A DNA stretch of 64,000 bases from Aristolochia californica. Lineage: Eukaryota > Streptophyta > Magnoliopsida > Piperales > Aristolochiaceae. The notes under the pieces are model-generated. The model was not told the DNA's origin. It saw only the letters and a list, made by a program, of their open reading frames with translations, and made no database searches. The position numbers and the translations under genes are program-made. The stretch spans positions 1,984,001 to 2,048,000 of the forward strand of contig JARWKL010000005.1 of the NCBI GenBank assembly GCA_029961685.1. The letters are read 5' to 3'. This document shows positions 1-10,385 of this stretch, in pieces. How positions within the stretch are numbered: position 1 is the stretch's first letter; each line of letters starts with the position of its first letter.

Positions 1-209
1 TGGGTTGAGTTAAATGGGCCCAAACCAAGCCCATTTCAGTTGTTGCTATTGTGTCTCTTTTCATTAGACATTATTATTAAAGAAGAGGTAGTTTCATACT
101 ATTATTTATTTATGTCCCTATCAAAAAAATCAAATTTATTTGTGGTTGGGAGTCCATGACAGATGAACTTCATCCCCGTAAAAAATATCAATTTTTTGTG
201 GTTGGGAGT
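1..209. repeat. Left part of host repeat carrying a ~50-bp minisatellite
   Basis: This stretch matches 41,391-41,597 and 56,746-56,955 almost base for base, including the opening gggttgagttaaatgggcc and the minisatellite words gttgggagt and catgacagatgaacttcatc. The Athila element interrupts it at 209/210 and the repeat resumes at 8,678. No gene is visible in it. Confidence 0.85.
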
Positions 210-1605
210 TGATAGATGCCATATTCTGACATGAGAAATAGGTTAATTATAATAGAATAACCTTTATAATTATGTTATAGGTGGTTATTTATCGGTTTTC
301 AAATGAAATGAGCATTTATTGAATTTGGCATTTATCATTGTCGATATTGCATATTTTTCTCTCCTGAATTATATTTCATTGTTTTTAAGGTTTATTTCTT
401 CCTAAAATGCTTTTTATAGATTCAATTATGGAATTTCAGGAGAATTTTGGTGGAGAAGGAGATATTTACCAAAATGCCCTTAGTGAAATGGAGGTGATTT
501 TTAGGTCAAATCGTTTTAAAATAAATAAGAGGGTATTAAAGGGGGGGAGAGCGTAAAGAGAAAACAGAGGGTGCGTCGACCAGAACAGAGCACCGGAAAC
601 AGGGAAGACCCGAGAGGAGTTTCCCACCGTCGTTCGTCGGGCCACTGTCTTTCGCCGCGCCACCGTCATCCACCGTTGTCCACCGCCGTCCACCGCCGTC
701 CAGCAACCGAGAACAAACCCGAGGAGAGCTCGAGAGAGTCTCCGTCGAGGTGAGTTCGACAGTCGTCGCTCGCCAGGCCGAGAAGTGATCCGAGAGGGCT
801 TCTCCGGTGCCACTTCCACTTTCCGACTATCCTCCGGCGTCTATTACATATTTCCGACCAGTCCCGGAGCTATTCCGACTCCGACCGAGACTCGAGAGAG
901 CCGGTTAGAGAACGTCAGCTCTGTTTCGTTCTTCGTCGGACGTTACCTCCGTCCGTCGGCTTCCAACCTTCGTCGTCGGCGTCGTCTCCACTTACGGCCA
1001 CTCACTCTTGTTACCCGAAGCCATTAATTTTGGGAAATTGCAGCACCCGTGAGAATGAGTTGATGCCCGAGCGAGAGGAAGAAGAAGGGGAGTAATTCGT
1101 AATTTTTGAATTTCATTTTTTATATAGTTTGAACTTAGGTTTTGAATGTTTATTGAATCTGATTTGATAATTAATGTTTATTGAATATTTATTTTCTGGA
1201 TATTTGATTAAATTAGCTAATTAGGGTAGGAGTATAATTGAGGTTGGATTTTGGTATTTTAACCTGATTTCTGTCTTTCACTCTATGCGCCCGAGAGGGG
1301 CTAGACGCAAGGATTGAGAAATCGGATCCGTGGTTACGTGGCGCTCGAGAGAGGCACGAATCACCGTAAAATCCAGAGTTGACATTTCCTATTGTGCAAG
1401 TAGTTAACCAGATGATTGCTTGATAATTTAGGATATAATTAGTGTTTAGTTCATATTAATTCATCATATTTGATTAGGCTAGTTGACTGAAGAATACACA
1501 AAATTCAGTCCTCCCTGTGGATATGACCCTCGCTTCCCGCTAAATTACATGAACGATTCGTACGTTTGCGAGGTATTAAAGCCGATGTAATTAAATTCTA
1601 CATCA
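210..1605 (+). repeat. 5' LTR of the Athila element
   Basis: It begins TGATAGATGCC and ends TTCTACATCA (TG...CA termini), and matches 7,275-8,677 along its whole length. The first third is AT-rich. 545-1,080 is GC-rich with CCACCG and CGAGAG motifs; 1,270-1,380 contains another GC-rich patch. Differences from the 3' LTR include short indels near 541-560 and a CCACCGCCGTC repeat-number change near 670-705. Short ORFs inside it on both strands are not credible genes. Confidence 0.95.
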
Positions 1606-1611
1606 AGTTTT

Positions 1612-1674
1612 TGGCGCCGTTGTCGGGGATCGAACCCGGGTCACCCGCGTGACAGGCGGGAATACTCACCACTA
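1612..1674 (-). promoter_or_regulatory. Extended primer-binding site: 63-nt antisense copy of tRNA-Asp
   Basis: Directly after the 5' LTR, the usual Athila primer site TGGCGCCGTTG is followed by sequence that continues as the reverse complement of plant tRNA-Asp(GUC). It runs through the T arm, variable loop, anticodon arm (GAC is the complement of anticodon GTC) and into the D arm, stopping at ACCACTA. I compared it with tRNA-Asp from memory and see one clear mismatch (t at 1,622) and one position (1,667) where tRNA-Asp genes themselves vary. The last ~12 nt, the 5' acceptor strand, are missing, so it is not a working tRNA gene. A normal primer site is only about 18 nt; the extension looks like a copy of the primer tRNA itself. 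Confidence 0.85.
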
Positions 1675-2549
1675 GGTGGTATCTTGACAGAACGTTGGAA
1701 CTATTTAGTAAGGTTCACATTAACATTCCACTTCTTGATGCTATTAGGCAAGTCCCTGCCTATGCCCGATTTTTGAAAGACCTTTGTACACAAAAGAGAA
1801 AACAACATGTTAACAAAAAGGTCTTTCTTAATGAGAATGTAAGCTCAATTCTGAAGCACAACACTCCTCCTAAAGTTAAAGATCCTGGATGTCCCACAAT
1901 TTCATGTGTCATTGGTGAACATACCATCCAAAGAGCTCTTCTTGACTTAGGGGCAAGTGTGAATTTGCTTCCTTTCTTTGTGTACCAGCAATTAGGTTTG
2001 GGGGAATTGAAGCCTACTCCCATCACACTTCAACTAGCTGACCGTTCTGTCAAGATACCACGAGGAATAGTTGAAGATGTTTTGATAAAAGTGGACAAAT
2101 TTCTGTTCCCGGTTGATTTCATTGTTCTTGATACAGAACCAGTAGTCAATGTGACCAACCAAATTCCTGTCATCCTAGGACGTCCCTTCTTAGCCACATC
2201 TAATGCTATCATTCATTGTAAAAGTGGTGAGTTGGAGTTGTCTTTTGGAAATTTTAAGGTCTCATTGAATGTATTTAATGTCGGGCACCACCTACTTGAG
2301 TCTGATGATCTGAGTCCTGCATTTAAGATAGAAACTGTTATGCTTGATGACGAATCCACTCTTGAATCTTTTGAGTCTTGCATAACATCTTTAGACATGA
2401 CTATTTTGATGAGGAAACATATTTCCGAGAGGTTGATTCTTTACTCAATTTTGTACCTCTGTTGGAGGAAGCTTATGAGGTTATCACAACTGATCATCCA
2501 TAGGATCTTCCTCTTGACTTGGACAAGCCTCTTGAAACTTCCAAGCTAG
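1675..2549 (+). pseudogene. Athila gag C-terminal remnant plus aspartic protease
   Basis: The readable frame covers 1,695-2,549 (284 codons). The first ~60 residues resemble the end of Athila Gag (HINIPLLDAI, ARFLKDLC). The retropepsin domain follows, with the active-site motif DLGAS at residues 84-88 in place of the usual DTG/DSG, which is common in this lineage, and the flap-side motif ILGRPF at 160-165. The main Gag domain is absent; coding sequence begins right after the tRNA copy. Near 2,395-2,410 the reading frame shifts, so the last ~50 residues are out of frame, and the correct frame then meets a TAG at 2,502-2,504 before the RT segment. Confidence 0.85.
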
Positions 2550-4264
2550 ATCTTAAGCCACTTCCTCCCACGTTGAAGTATGCGTTCTTGGGGCCCATGA
2601 ACTCATTACTAGTCATTATTTCCTCTGATTTGAGTACTGAGCAGGAGGAACAATTGACTGAAGTTTTACAAGCACACAGAGAAGCATTGGGGTGGACTCT
2701 TGATGCCTTAAAAGGGATTAGTCCCTCCATATGCATGCATCGTATTCATTTGGAGGAGGGGACTAAAGCCTCACGTGAGATGCAACGTAGGTTAAATCCC
2801 CATATGCTGGAGGTTGTGAGAGAAGAAGTCATCAGGTTGCTTGTGACAGGAATCATTTACCCTATTTTCGATAGCACCTGGGTGAGTCCAATTCAAGTTG
2901 TCCCTAAGAAAGGGGGGATAACGATAATGAAAAATGAGAGTGGTGAATTGATTCCCACAAGAACTACCACCAAGTGGCGTGTCTGCATTGACTATAGAAA
3001 ACTTAATTCAGCCACTAGGAAGGATCACTTCCCACTACCTTTCATTGATAAGGTACTAGAGCGATTGGCCGGCCACAATTTTTATTGCTTCTTAGATAGA
3101 TACTCCGGCTACAATCAAATTCCCATTGCTCCAGAAGACCAGGAAAAGACCACATTCTCGTGTCCGTTTGGCACCTATGCTTACAGACGCATGCCTTTTG
3201 GTTTATGCAATGTGCTCGCCACTTTCCAACGGTGCATGATGAGTATCTTTTCTGACATGATTGGTGAATTTTTAGAGGTCTTTATGGATGACTTTTCTGT
3301 GTTTGGCTCTAGTTTTGATACATGCCTGCACAATCTTTCACTCATATTGTCCCGTTGCATTAAGTCCAATTTAGTCTTGAATTGGGAGAAATGCCACTTC
3401 ATGGTGAAAGAAGGAATTGTTTTAGGACATGTAGTGTCTGAGCGGGGTGTAGAAGTGGACAAAGCCAAGGTTGACCTAATTGCCAATTTGCCACCACCTA
3501 CTTCTGTGAAGGGGGTGCGTTCTTTCCTTGGCCATGTTGGGTTCTATAGGCGTTTCATTAAAGACTTTAGCAAAATTTCTCGTCCTTTGACGAATTTACT
3601 TACTCAAGATGTTGCTTTTGCCTTTGATGATACCTGTATTCATGCTTTTGAGACACTGAAGAAATGTTTGTCCACGGCACCCATTGTCCAACCCCCTATT
3701 TGGTCTTTGCCTTTTGAGTTGATGTGTGATGCCTCTGACTATGTATTGGGGACTGTTTTGGGACAAAAGACGGATAAAATGCCCTGTGTCATTCAGTATG
3801 CTAGCCGCACTCTTCATGATGCTCAATTGAATTACACTACCACTGAGAAGGAGTTGCTAGCTGTTGTGTTTGCCTTGAACAAATTCATATCATATCTGTT
3901 AGGGTCAAAGGTTATAGTGTTTACTGATCATTCTACTTTGAAGTACTTATTATCCATCAAGGACACTAAACCTCGCTTGATTAGATGGATCTTGCAATTG
4001 CAAGAATTTGACCTTGAGATTCGAGATAAGAAGGGTTGTGAGAATGTTGTTGCTGATCATCTATCTAGGATCTGTGTAGTACCTCAGGAAGGATTCCTTC
4101 CTTTAAATGATTCCTTCCCTGATGAACAACTTCTCCAAGTATCCCAGTTGCCTTGGTTTGCTGACATAGTCAACTATCTTGTAACTCATAAGATTCCTGA
4201 TTATTGGAGTAAACAAGATCGGTTGAAATTCTTTTCCCAAGTCAAACATTTTTTTTTGGGATGA
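2519..4264 (+). pseudogene. Athila reverse transcriptase-RNase H segment of pol
   Basis: An open segment of 581 codons with no credible start of its own: it is the part of pol downstream of a stop at 2,502. RT covers residues ~95-300, with CIDYRKLN at 156-163, the first catalytic Asp at 193 (FLDRY, where a Gly normally follows the Asp) and the FMDD box at 255-258. RNase H follows with Asp 404, Glu 444, Asp 470 and Asp 513 (ADHLSR). The catalytic residues are present, but FLDRY and NVLATF depart from the family consensus. The frame ends at 4,264 because of an indel in a run of nine T at 4,249-4,257. Confidence 0.92.
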
Positions 4265-5453
4265 CCCTTATTTGTTCAAGGTGTGTTCTGACCAAGTCAT
4301 TAGGCGTTGTGTACATGAGCAAGACTTTGCCAACATTCTTGAATTTTGTCATTCCCACGCATGTGGTGGACATTTTGGTGCTAGAAAGACCGCAGCTAAA
4401 GTCTTGCAATGTGGTTTCTATTAGCCTTCATTATTTAGAGATGCCCATGAGTTTTGTCAGGTGTATGATAAATGCCAACGAACTGGTTGTTTGTCTAGGA
4501 AGAACATAATGCCTCTTAACCCCATTCTTATTGCTGAATTGTTTGATGTGTGGGGTATTGACTTCATGGGTCCTTTTCCTGTCTCGTTCGGCTATCAATA
4601 CATCCTTGTTGCTGTTGAATATGTCTCTAAATGGATTGAAGCTATTGCATATAAGACAAACGATCACAAAGTGGTGGTAAAGTTTTTAAAAGAAAATATC
4701 TTTAATCGGTTTGGTACCCCGAGAGCGATCATCAGTGATGGGGGATCTCATTTTTGTAACAGAGCATTTGAGACCTTATTGAAGAAATATTCCATCACTC
4801 ATCGGGTGTCCACTCTGTACCACCCACAAACTTGTGGTCAAGTGGAAATCTCTAATAGGGAGATCAAACGGATTTTGGAGAAGTCGGTTCGCTTTGATAG
4901 GAAAGATTGGTCTACTCGATTGGACGATACTTTATGGGCCTATCGAACCGCTTATAAGACTCCTATTGGGATGTCTCCATTTCGCCTAGTGTTCGGCAAA
5001 GCATGTCATCTACCTGTTGAGCTTGAGCATAGAGCTTATTGGGCCATTAAGGCTTTGAATTTTGATTTAACTCAAGCATGTGAGGAGAGAAAATTGCAAT
5101 TGAATGAGTTGGAGGAGATACGTCATGATGCTTACGAGAATGCCAAACTGTATAAGGAGCGAACAAAGCTTTTACATGATAAATCTATTTTTCGCAAGTC
5201 TTTTACTGTTGGGCAGAATGTTTTACTTTATAACTCACGATTGTATTTGTTTCCAGGGAAGCTAAGATCCAGGTGGTCCCGTCCATTTGAAGTTACACAG
5301 GTGTTTCCTCATGGCGCTATTGAGATCCGCAATCACGGAGACGGGTTGGTCTTCAAAGTTAACAGTCAGAGGCTCAAACTGTATCTTGAGAATGTCCCCA
5401 CACCAGAGGAGGTGATGGTGATTTTCTTGGAGGAACCTATCTTAGCATCTTGA
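4265..5453 (+). pseudogene. Athila integrase segment of pol
   Basis: The zinc-binding HHCC region lies at about 4,310-4,480 but is cut by the frame change near 4,257 and an in-frame TAG at 4,422-4,424. The longest open stretch is 4,461-5,453 (330 codons). In it the DDE core residues are Asp 34 (GIDFMGPF), Asp 93 (ISDGGSHF) and Glu 129 (GQVEISNRE), with the expected 35 residues between the last two. [14 protein letters not shown] and a basic C-terminal region follow. It ends at a normal stop, TGA 5,451-5,453. One likely substitution is Cys for Asn just before GQVE. Confidence 0.92.
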
Positions 5454-6072
5454 ATGCGTCAGAGTCTTGCTTACGACTATAAACTTAGCACATTGTGGGC
5501 AATCCCCACGTTTCTATCCCTTTGTACATTACAGTTTTATTTTTATTTTATTTTTTTGGTTTATTCATTCTTATTTGCCGGTTGAGAGCATAAATGGTTC
5601 CGGTAGTCGATGACCAGACTTTTGGTCCCTAGTTTGAGAGGTCTGTACTCAAACAACCGTTCTGGGATTGACCAGTTCGATCTTGAAGTATTGAATGAAA
5701 ACCTTATGGTGAGTAACTTAAGGACTTGTGTTCAGTGTGTGATTCCTGCTGCCTTCAGTGGCCAGTCACACGGAGATTTCTTCAAAGTGTGATGTGGGAT
5801 AACGGTTTCATCTACGGATGATTACCTACGGGTACGGCTGATACGAGTAAACCTTCTTCGAGGGAGACTATGTATCATTCTTGGGGGTCTTTATTGACTT
5901 TTCGGTATTATTGTTGATGACCAAACACATATGGTCCCACCTATGGATTTAAGAGCCCTGACGGAGCTTAACCCTCACCCTGTTGGAGTATAACTAGATA
6001 AGATTTTATTCCTTTTTGTAGTCGTTATAGTGTTTTAACTTTTCCCCATTGAAGACAATGTCAGGTTTAGGT

Positions 6073-6106
<34 letters not shown>

Positions 6107-7261
6107 GGAGTGGAGAATGACTCTTTTATGTCTTAGCAATAATTTTCTTTTGATTTCTGTCCGTGGTTTTCAAATTACTCCTCTTAGTATGTGGTTAACA
6201 TTAGTAGAGTTAAAATAAGTTGCTCAAATGTGTTTCAAAAATTTTCGTAAAACTGTGTAGAATATGCCTATTAGAAATCTGATATCATTTGTTGTGATCC
6301 ATGAGAATTCAGTGGGATAACTTACTATTGCATTAGACTTGGAACTTAGTTGAAAAAAAAGAACATGTAAATCTAGTGTTGATCTATGTTAGTCTGGATA
6401 GTCTTGTATGCCTGTTTGAACTCATTCCTTTTTTATACCTCAGTGAAATTCCTTGTTGTAACGTATGAATGCAAATGGAAATGCTCTTGCTTGCAAAAGA
6501 CAGATAACTTCAAAAACAGCCTGGGCAAACCCAGGGACATGCACCGGAACAGTCGGTTACTTGAAAATAAGTGCATGTGCAGTGAAGACGAATACAAAAT
6601 GGTGGTAATACCAAAAGTATTCAGTGAAATAAAAATTACGCTGGTAATAGCAAAAGTGCGCTGGTAATAGCATAAAATGGTTTTAAATCTGGAAGCAATG
6701 AGTTTCCTTAACTTTGATGATGAATTGTAATTTGAAAGAAGTTGCAAGTCAAGATTGAAATTGGTATATTTCTTTTGTGAGATTGTCAGACAACAGGCTT
6801 ACTCTACTATTTTCTCTTAATTGTGATGTGACCAGGATTTTATTGTTATTTGTTGCCTCTTTGTTCTGTTGAAGTAATTGTTGATGGGTCACATTGGTTC
6901 AGGTGGAGTAACAATGAGTGTATTTGGATTGATAATATGCTATATTTTACACAGGTTTTCAAATTGCGCAAGATCTCATATGATTTTCAGATATTTTATG
7001 ATACTAAGTGTTAGTCATATGCTAATGAGGAGTAAATGTTCTTCAGTTTTTCTTTTTATATTATTGATTTAGATGAATTTTGTGGGTAAATTTCATGCAA
7101 ACCCTCACGAGACATAACTCGTCCACTACTGCAGAGTAGGGGTGGTTTAACGGCTTGTTGCATGCGCTAAATGCAATCGTGCTCCCTACGAAAGTGGCAT
7201 TTTGTTTTCCTAGGCTTAATTTTGGTTCGATTGTTGTTTTGCTAGGGACTAGCAAAGATTT
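5454..7261 (+). other. Athila 3' internal non-coding region
   Basis: About 1.8 kb between integrase and the polypurine tract. Only short, unrecognisable ORFs occur, and I see no envelope-like frame with a signal peptide or membrane anchor. At 6,045-6,075 lies the conserved internal motif of such elements, cattgaagacaatgtcaggt then tttggggg, which has expanded into a 31-nt G run. At 6,600-6,670 there is a short local repeat (ggtaataccaaaagt, ggtaatagcaaaagt). Confidence 0.7.
6075..6105. repeat. Poly-G tract, 31 nt
   Basis: An uninterrupted run of 31 G directly after ttaggttt. It lies where this retrotransposon lineage usually has about five G in an internal purine tract. Confidence 0.97.
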
Positions 7262-7274
7262 AGATTTGGGGGTG
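7262..7274 (+). promoter_or_regulatory. Polypurine tract of the Athila element
   Basis: agatttgggggtg abuts the TGATAG start of the 3' LTR. It is purine-rich and correctly placed as the plus-strand primer. Confidence 0.75.
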
Positions 7275-8677
7275 TGATAGATGCCATATTCTGACATGAG
7301 AACTAGGTTAATTATAATAGAATAACCTTTATAATTTTGTTATAGGTGGTTATTTATCGGTTTTCAAATGAAATGAGCATTTATTGAATTTGGCATTAAT
7401 CACTGTCGATATTGCATATTTTTCTCTCCTGAATTATATTTCATTGATTTTAAGGTTTATTTCTTCTTGAAATGCTTTTTATAGATTCAATTATAGTATT
7501 TCAGGAGAATTTTGGTGGAGAAGGAGATATTTACCAAAATGCCCTTAGTGAAATGAAGGTGATTTTTAGGTCAAATCGTTTTAAAATAAATAAGAGGGTA
7601 TTAAAGGGAAGAGGAGGTTGAAGGGAAGGGGGGCGTAAAGAGAAAACAGAGGGTGCGTCGACCAGAACAGAGCACCGGAAACAGGGGAGACCCGAGAGGA
7701 GTTTCCCACCGTTGTTCGCTGGGCCACTGTCTTTCGCCGCGCCACCGTCGACCATCGCCGTCCACCGCCGTCCAACAACCAAGAACAAACCCGAGGAGAG
7801 CTCGAGAGATTCTCCGTCGAGGTGAGTTCGACAGTCGTCGCTCGCCAGGCCGAGAAGTGATCCGAGAGGGCTTCTCCGGTGCCACTTCCTCTTTTCGACT
7901 ATCCTCCGCCGTCTATTACATATTTCCAACCAGTCCCGAAGCTATTCCGACTCTGACCGAGACTTGAGAGAGCCGGTTAGAGAACGTCAGCTCTGTTTCG
8001 TTCTTTGTCGGACGTTACCTCCGTCCGTCGGCTTCCAACCTTCGTCGCCGGCGACGTCTCCACTTCCGGCCACTCACTCTTGTTACCCGAAGCCATTAAT
8101 TTCGGGAAATTGCAGCACCCGTGAGAACGAGTTGCTGCCCGAGTGAGAGGAAGAAGAAGGGGAGTAATTCGTAATTTTTGAATTTCATTTTTTATATAGT
8201 TTGAACTTAGGTTTTGAATGTTTATTGAATCTGATTTGATAATTAATGTTTATTGAATATTTGTTTTCCGGATATTTGATTAAATTAGCTAATTAGGGTA
8301 GGATTATAATTGAGGTTGGATTTTGGTATTTTAATCCGATTTCTGTCTTTCACTCTACGCGCCCGAGAGGGGCTAGACGCAAGGATTGAGAAATCGGATC
8401 CGTGGTTACGTGGCGCTCGAGAGAGGCACGAATCACCGTAAAATCCAGAGTTGACATTTCCTGTTGTGGAAGTAGTTAACCAGATGATTGCTTGATAATT
8501 TAGGATATAATTAGTGTTTAGTTCATATTAATTCATCATATTTGGTTAGGCTAGTTGACTGAAGAATACACAAAATTCAGTCCTCCCTGTGGATATGACC
8601 CTCGCTTCCCGCTAAATTACATGAACGATTCGTACGCTTGCGAGGTAATAAAGCCGATGTAATTAAATTCTACATCA
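7275..8677 (+). repeat. 3' LTR of the Athila element
   Basis: TG...CA termini identical to those of the 5' LTR and collinear with 210-1,605. It differs by scattered substitutions plus small indels, for example an extra gaggaggttgaagggaag-like segment near 7,610 and fewer CCACCGCCGTC units near 7,750-7,775. The divergence shows the insertion is not brand new, but both LTRs remain complete. Confidence 0.95.
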
Positions 8678-8872
8678 GACGGAGGAACTTCATCACCGTA
8701 AAAAATATCAAATTTATTTGTGGTTGGGAGTCCATGACGGAGGAACTTCATCCCCGTCAAAAATAACAATTTTTTTTTGTGGTTGGAAGTCCATGACGGA
8801 GGAACTTCATCCCCGTAAAAAATATTTAATTTTTGTGGTTGGAAGTCCATGACGGAAGAACTTATTATGATA
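8678..8872. repeat. ~50-bp minisatellite, right part
   Basis: About four units built from gacggaggaacttcatcccc, a gtaaaaaatatc-type A-rich spacer, and gtggttgggagtccat. It continues the array interrupted by Athila and is collinear with 41,590-41,900 and 56,960-57,255. Confidence 0.9.
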
Positions 8873-9410
8873 TTTATGTTACTCTCCCAACCCCATTAAT
8901 ATCATATATTACTCTACCACTTGAGAGTCGTTGTCCTGTGGCGGGACACAGTGGTGGAGGTGGACATTTCAGAGAAATGTCTTAACGGCTAGGAGTGATC
9001 TACTCTCACTGATATTATACCAACTGGGCCTCATGAATGAGAGCACCAGTATGAGGGGGAGTGTTGGAAGATGAAGGCATATTATACAAAAAAATATTTT
9101 ATACATCATTTGCAGCAAGCTAGGAGCTCATACTATTCTCTCACCCCCATACATTGATGGCAGGATGGTAAATAAAGGGTTATCTCATAGAGATGACATT
9201 GATGTAATTAAGTTAAAGTTCCAGGGTTAAAACCCTAACCCTAAGTTCAGGGTATTATTTTAATATAGTAGTTTCATTAATCTATAAATAGAGCTTCAGG
9301 GGGGAGGGTTAGGAATCAATTCCATAACCCTTCTTCCTCTAGTTTTCTCCCAATGGGTTTCTTTCCCTTTTTCTCCATGAGCTAAATTCATGGAGTCCTG
9401 AAAATCAACA
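8873..9410 (+). mobile_element. Copia-like 3' end and LTR, internally deleted
   Basis: A purine tract (gtatgaggggga) precedes TGTTGGAAGATGAAGG at 9,062, and the LTR-like sequence ends GAAAATCAACA at 9,410; these are Ty1/copia-type termini (TGTTGG...CAACA). Against the copies at 42,154-42,688 and 57,460-57,838 it lacks about 180 bp around 9,150. It contains a telobox-like aaccctaaccctaa near 9,228 and a TATA-like tctataaatagagctt at 9,280-9,296, as expected of an LTR promoter. Confidence 0.7.
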
Positions 9411-10385
9411 ATTAGAATATTAACAACAATCGATTCAACTTATTGGTAGCATAGTACTCCGTTACAACTTATTAATTGGTGTACATCTTCCTTATTTACA
9501 TGGACTTGCTGCAAATTATCTCATGTGTCTTTATTACTCTTAAGGACTTTTACTATTTACTAGTTATCCATTGCTATATAAGAATATATTTGGTATGTGT
9601 TATTTGGGCATTGGATCACTACCACAACTGGTATTGTGTCTCTTTGATTGAGACATTATTATTGAAGATGAACTCCTCAGTTGTTTGCCTTGGGTTCATT
9701 ATTTGCTGACTGTTGTCGGCATTGGTTCATATGATGAAGAATTTGGATTACTTCATAAAAAAAGCACATGATGGCCCCAACTTTTTCATCTTGTCTTCCT
9801 ATTGATTCCCCATTGCCCTTTTATTATTTGGTAGCCTTTCTCCAACCGTTCTTTAGTTGACTCTCACTTACCCCTTTGGCCAACCCTTTTGGAGTGTTGT
9901 TTTGGTTGGTCCAATTGATATATGTAGGTGATTTTAAGTCCATTGAGGCTTTTTATTGGTACCCTTAGGTTTTTTATCTGTCTTGTGATTGACATGGATT
10001 AGCCACTTTAGTGATTATTATCACTATATTTGTTCGAAATCATTTGAAGTTGGTTTCGACTTGTGTCTTATCACCCATTTCTACCCCTTGAGAGTATGTG
10101 CCCGATGTCACACTTGTCCTTGGGACACCGTGATGGAGGAGATTATTACTACATCTATGCTATTTTTTTCATGTTGTGATCACTGCCATTACCTCCCAGC
10201 TTGAGGGGGAGAGTTGGAAGATATGAGGTAATTTGCGTGACATTGATGTAATTAGTTCATATTTCTTATCTCTTCTTCACTCTTACTAGGGTGAAGGGTA
10301 TAGTTATAATATTGGTACTTTTAGCATCTATAAATATAGCTTAAGGGAAAGGGTTTAGACTAATCCCACAACCCTAATTCTCTAG
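9411..10385 (+). mobile_element. Decayed copia internal 3' region and truncated LTR
   Basis: Nearly identical to 42,689-43,670 and similar to 34,570-35,565. No intact frame remains. At 10,196 the purine tract cccagcttgagggggaga is followed by gttggaagatatgagg, the start of a second LTR family also seen at 32,929, 35,384 and 43,490. That LTR contains tctataaatatagctta and breaks off at about 10,385, where module M starts. Confidence 0.65.

Larger units (their letters stand above)
210..8677 (+). mobile_element. Athila-type Ty3/gypsy LTR retrotransposon, gag-deleted, pol broken
   Basis: The element is 8.5 kb and bounded by two ~1.4-kb LTRs that start TGATAGATGCC and end TACATCA. Its order is LTR, tRNA-Asp primer site, gag C-terminus and protease, reverse transcriptase and RNase H, integrase, a long 3' untranslated region, polypurine tract, LTR. 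Protease before RT before integrase, a tRNA-Asp primer, LTRs of this length and the pol sequence all fit the Athila lineage. Gag is missing except for its C-terminus, and pol carries at least two frameshift regions and two in-frame stops, so it cannot move on its own. No env-like frame is seen. It sits inside a minisatellite, and no 5-bp target duplication is visible: the left flank ends ggagt and the right flank begins gacgg. Confidence 0.95.

Noticed and set aside
466..1027. ORFs of 60-117 codons on both strands inside the 5' LTR (and 7,531-8,146 in the 3' LTR)
   Set aside because: They lie in GC-rich LTR sequence, differ between the two LTRs through indels, and encode low-complexity Arg/Ser/Pro peptides with no family signal.
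1612..1674. A functional minus-strand tRNA-Asp gene
   Set aside because: The 5' acceptor strand (~12 nt) is missing, so the acceptor stem cannot form; the position at the LTR edge is explained by the primer site.
5610..7072. Envelope-like gene in the Athila 3' region
   Set aside because: Only ORFs of 60-93 codons with no signal peptide, fusion-like or anchor arrangement.
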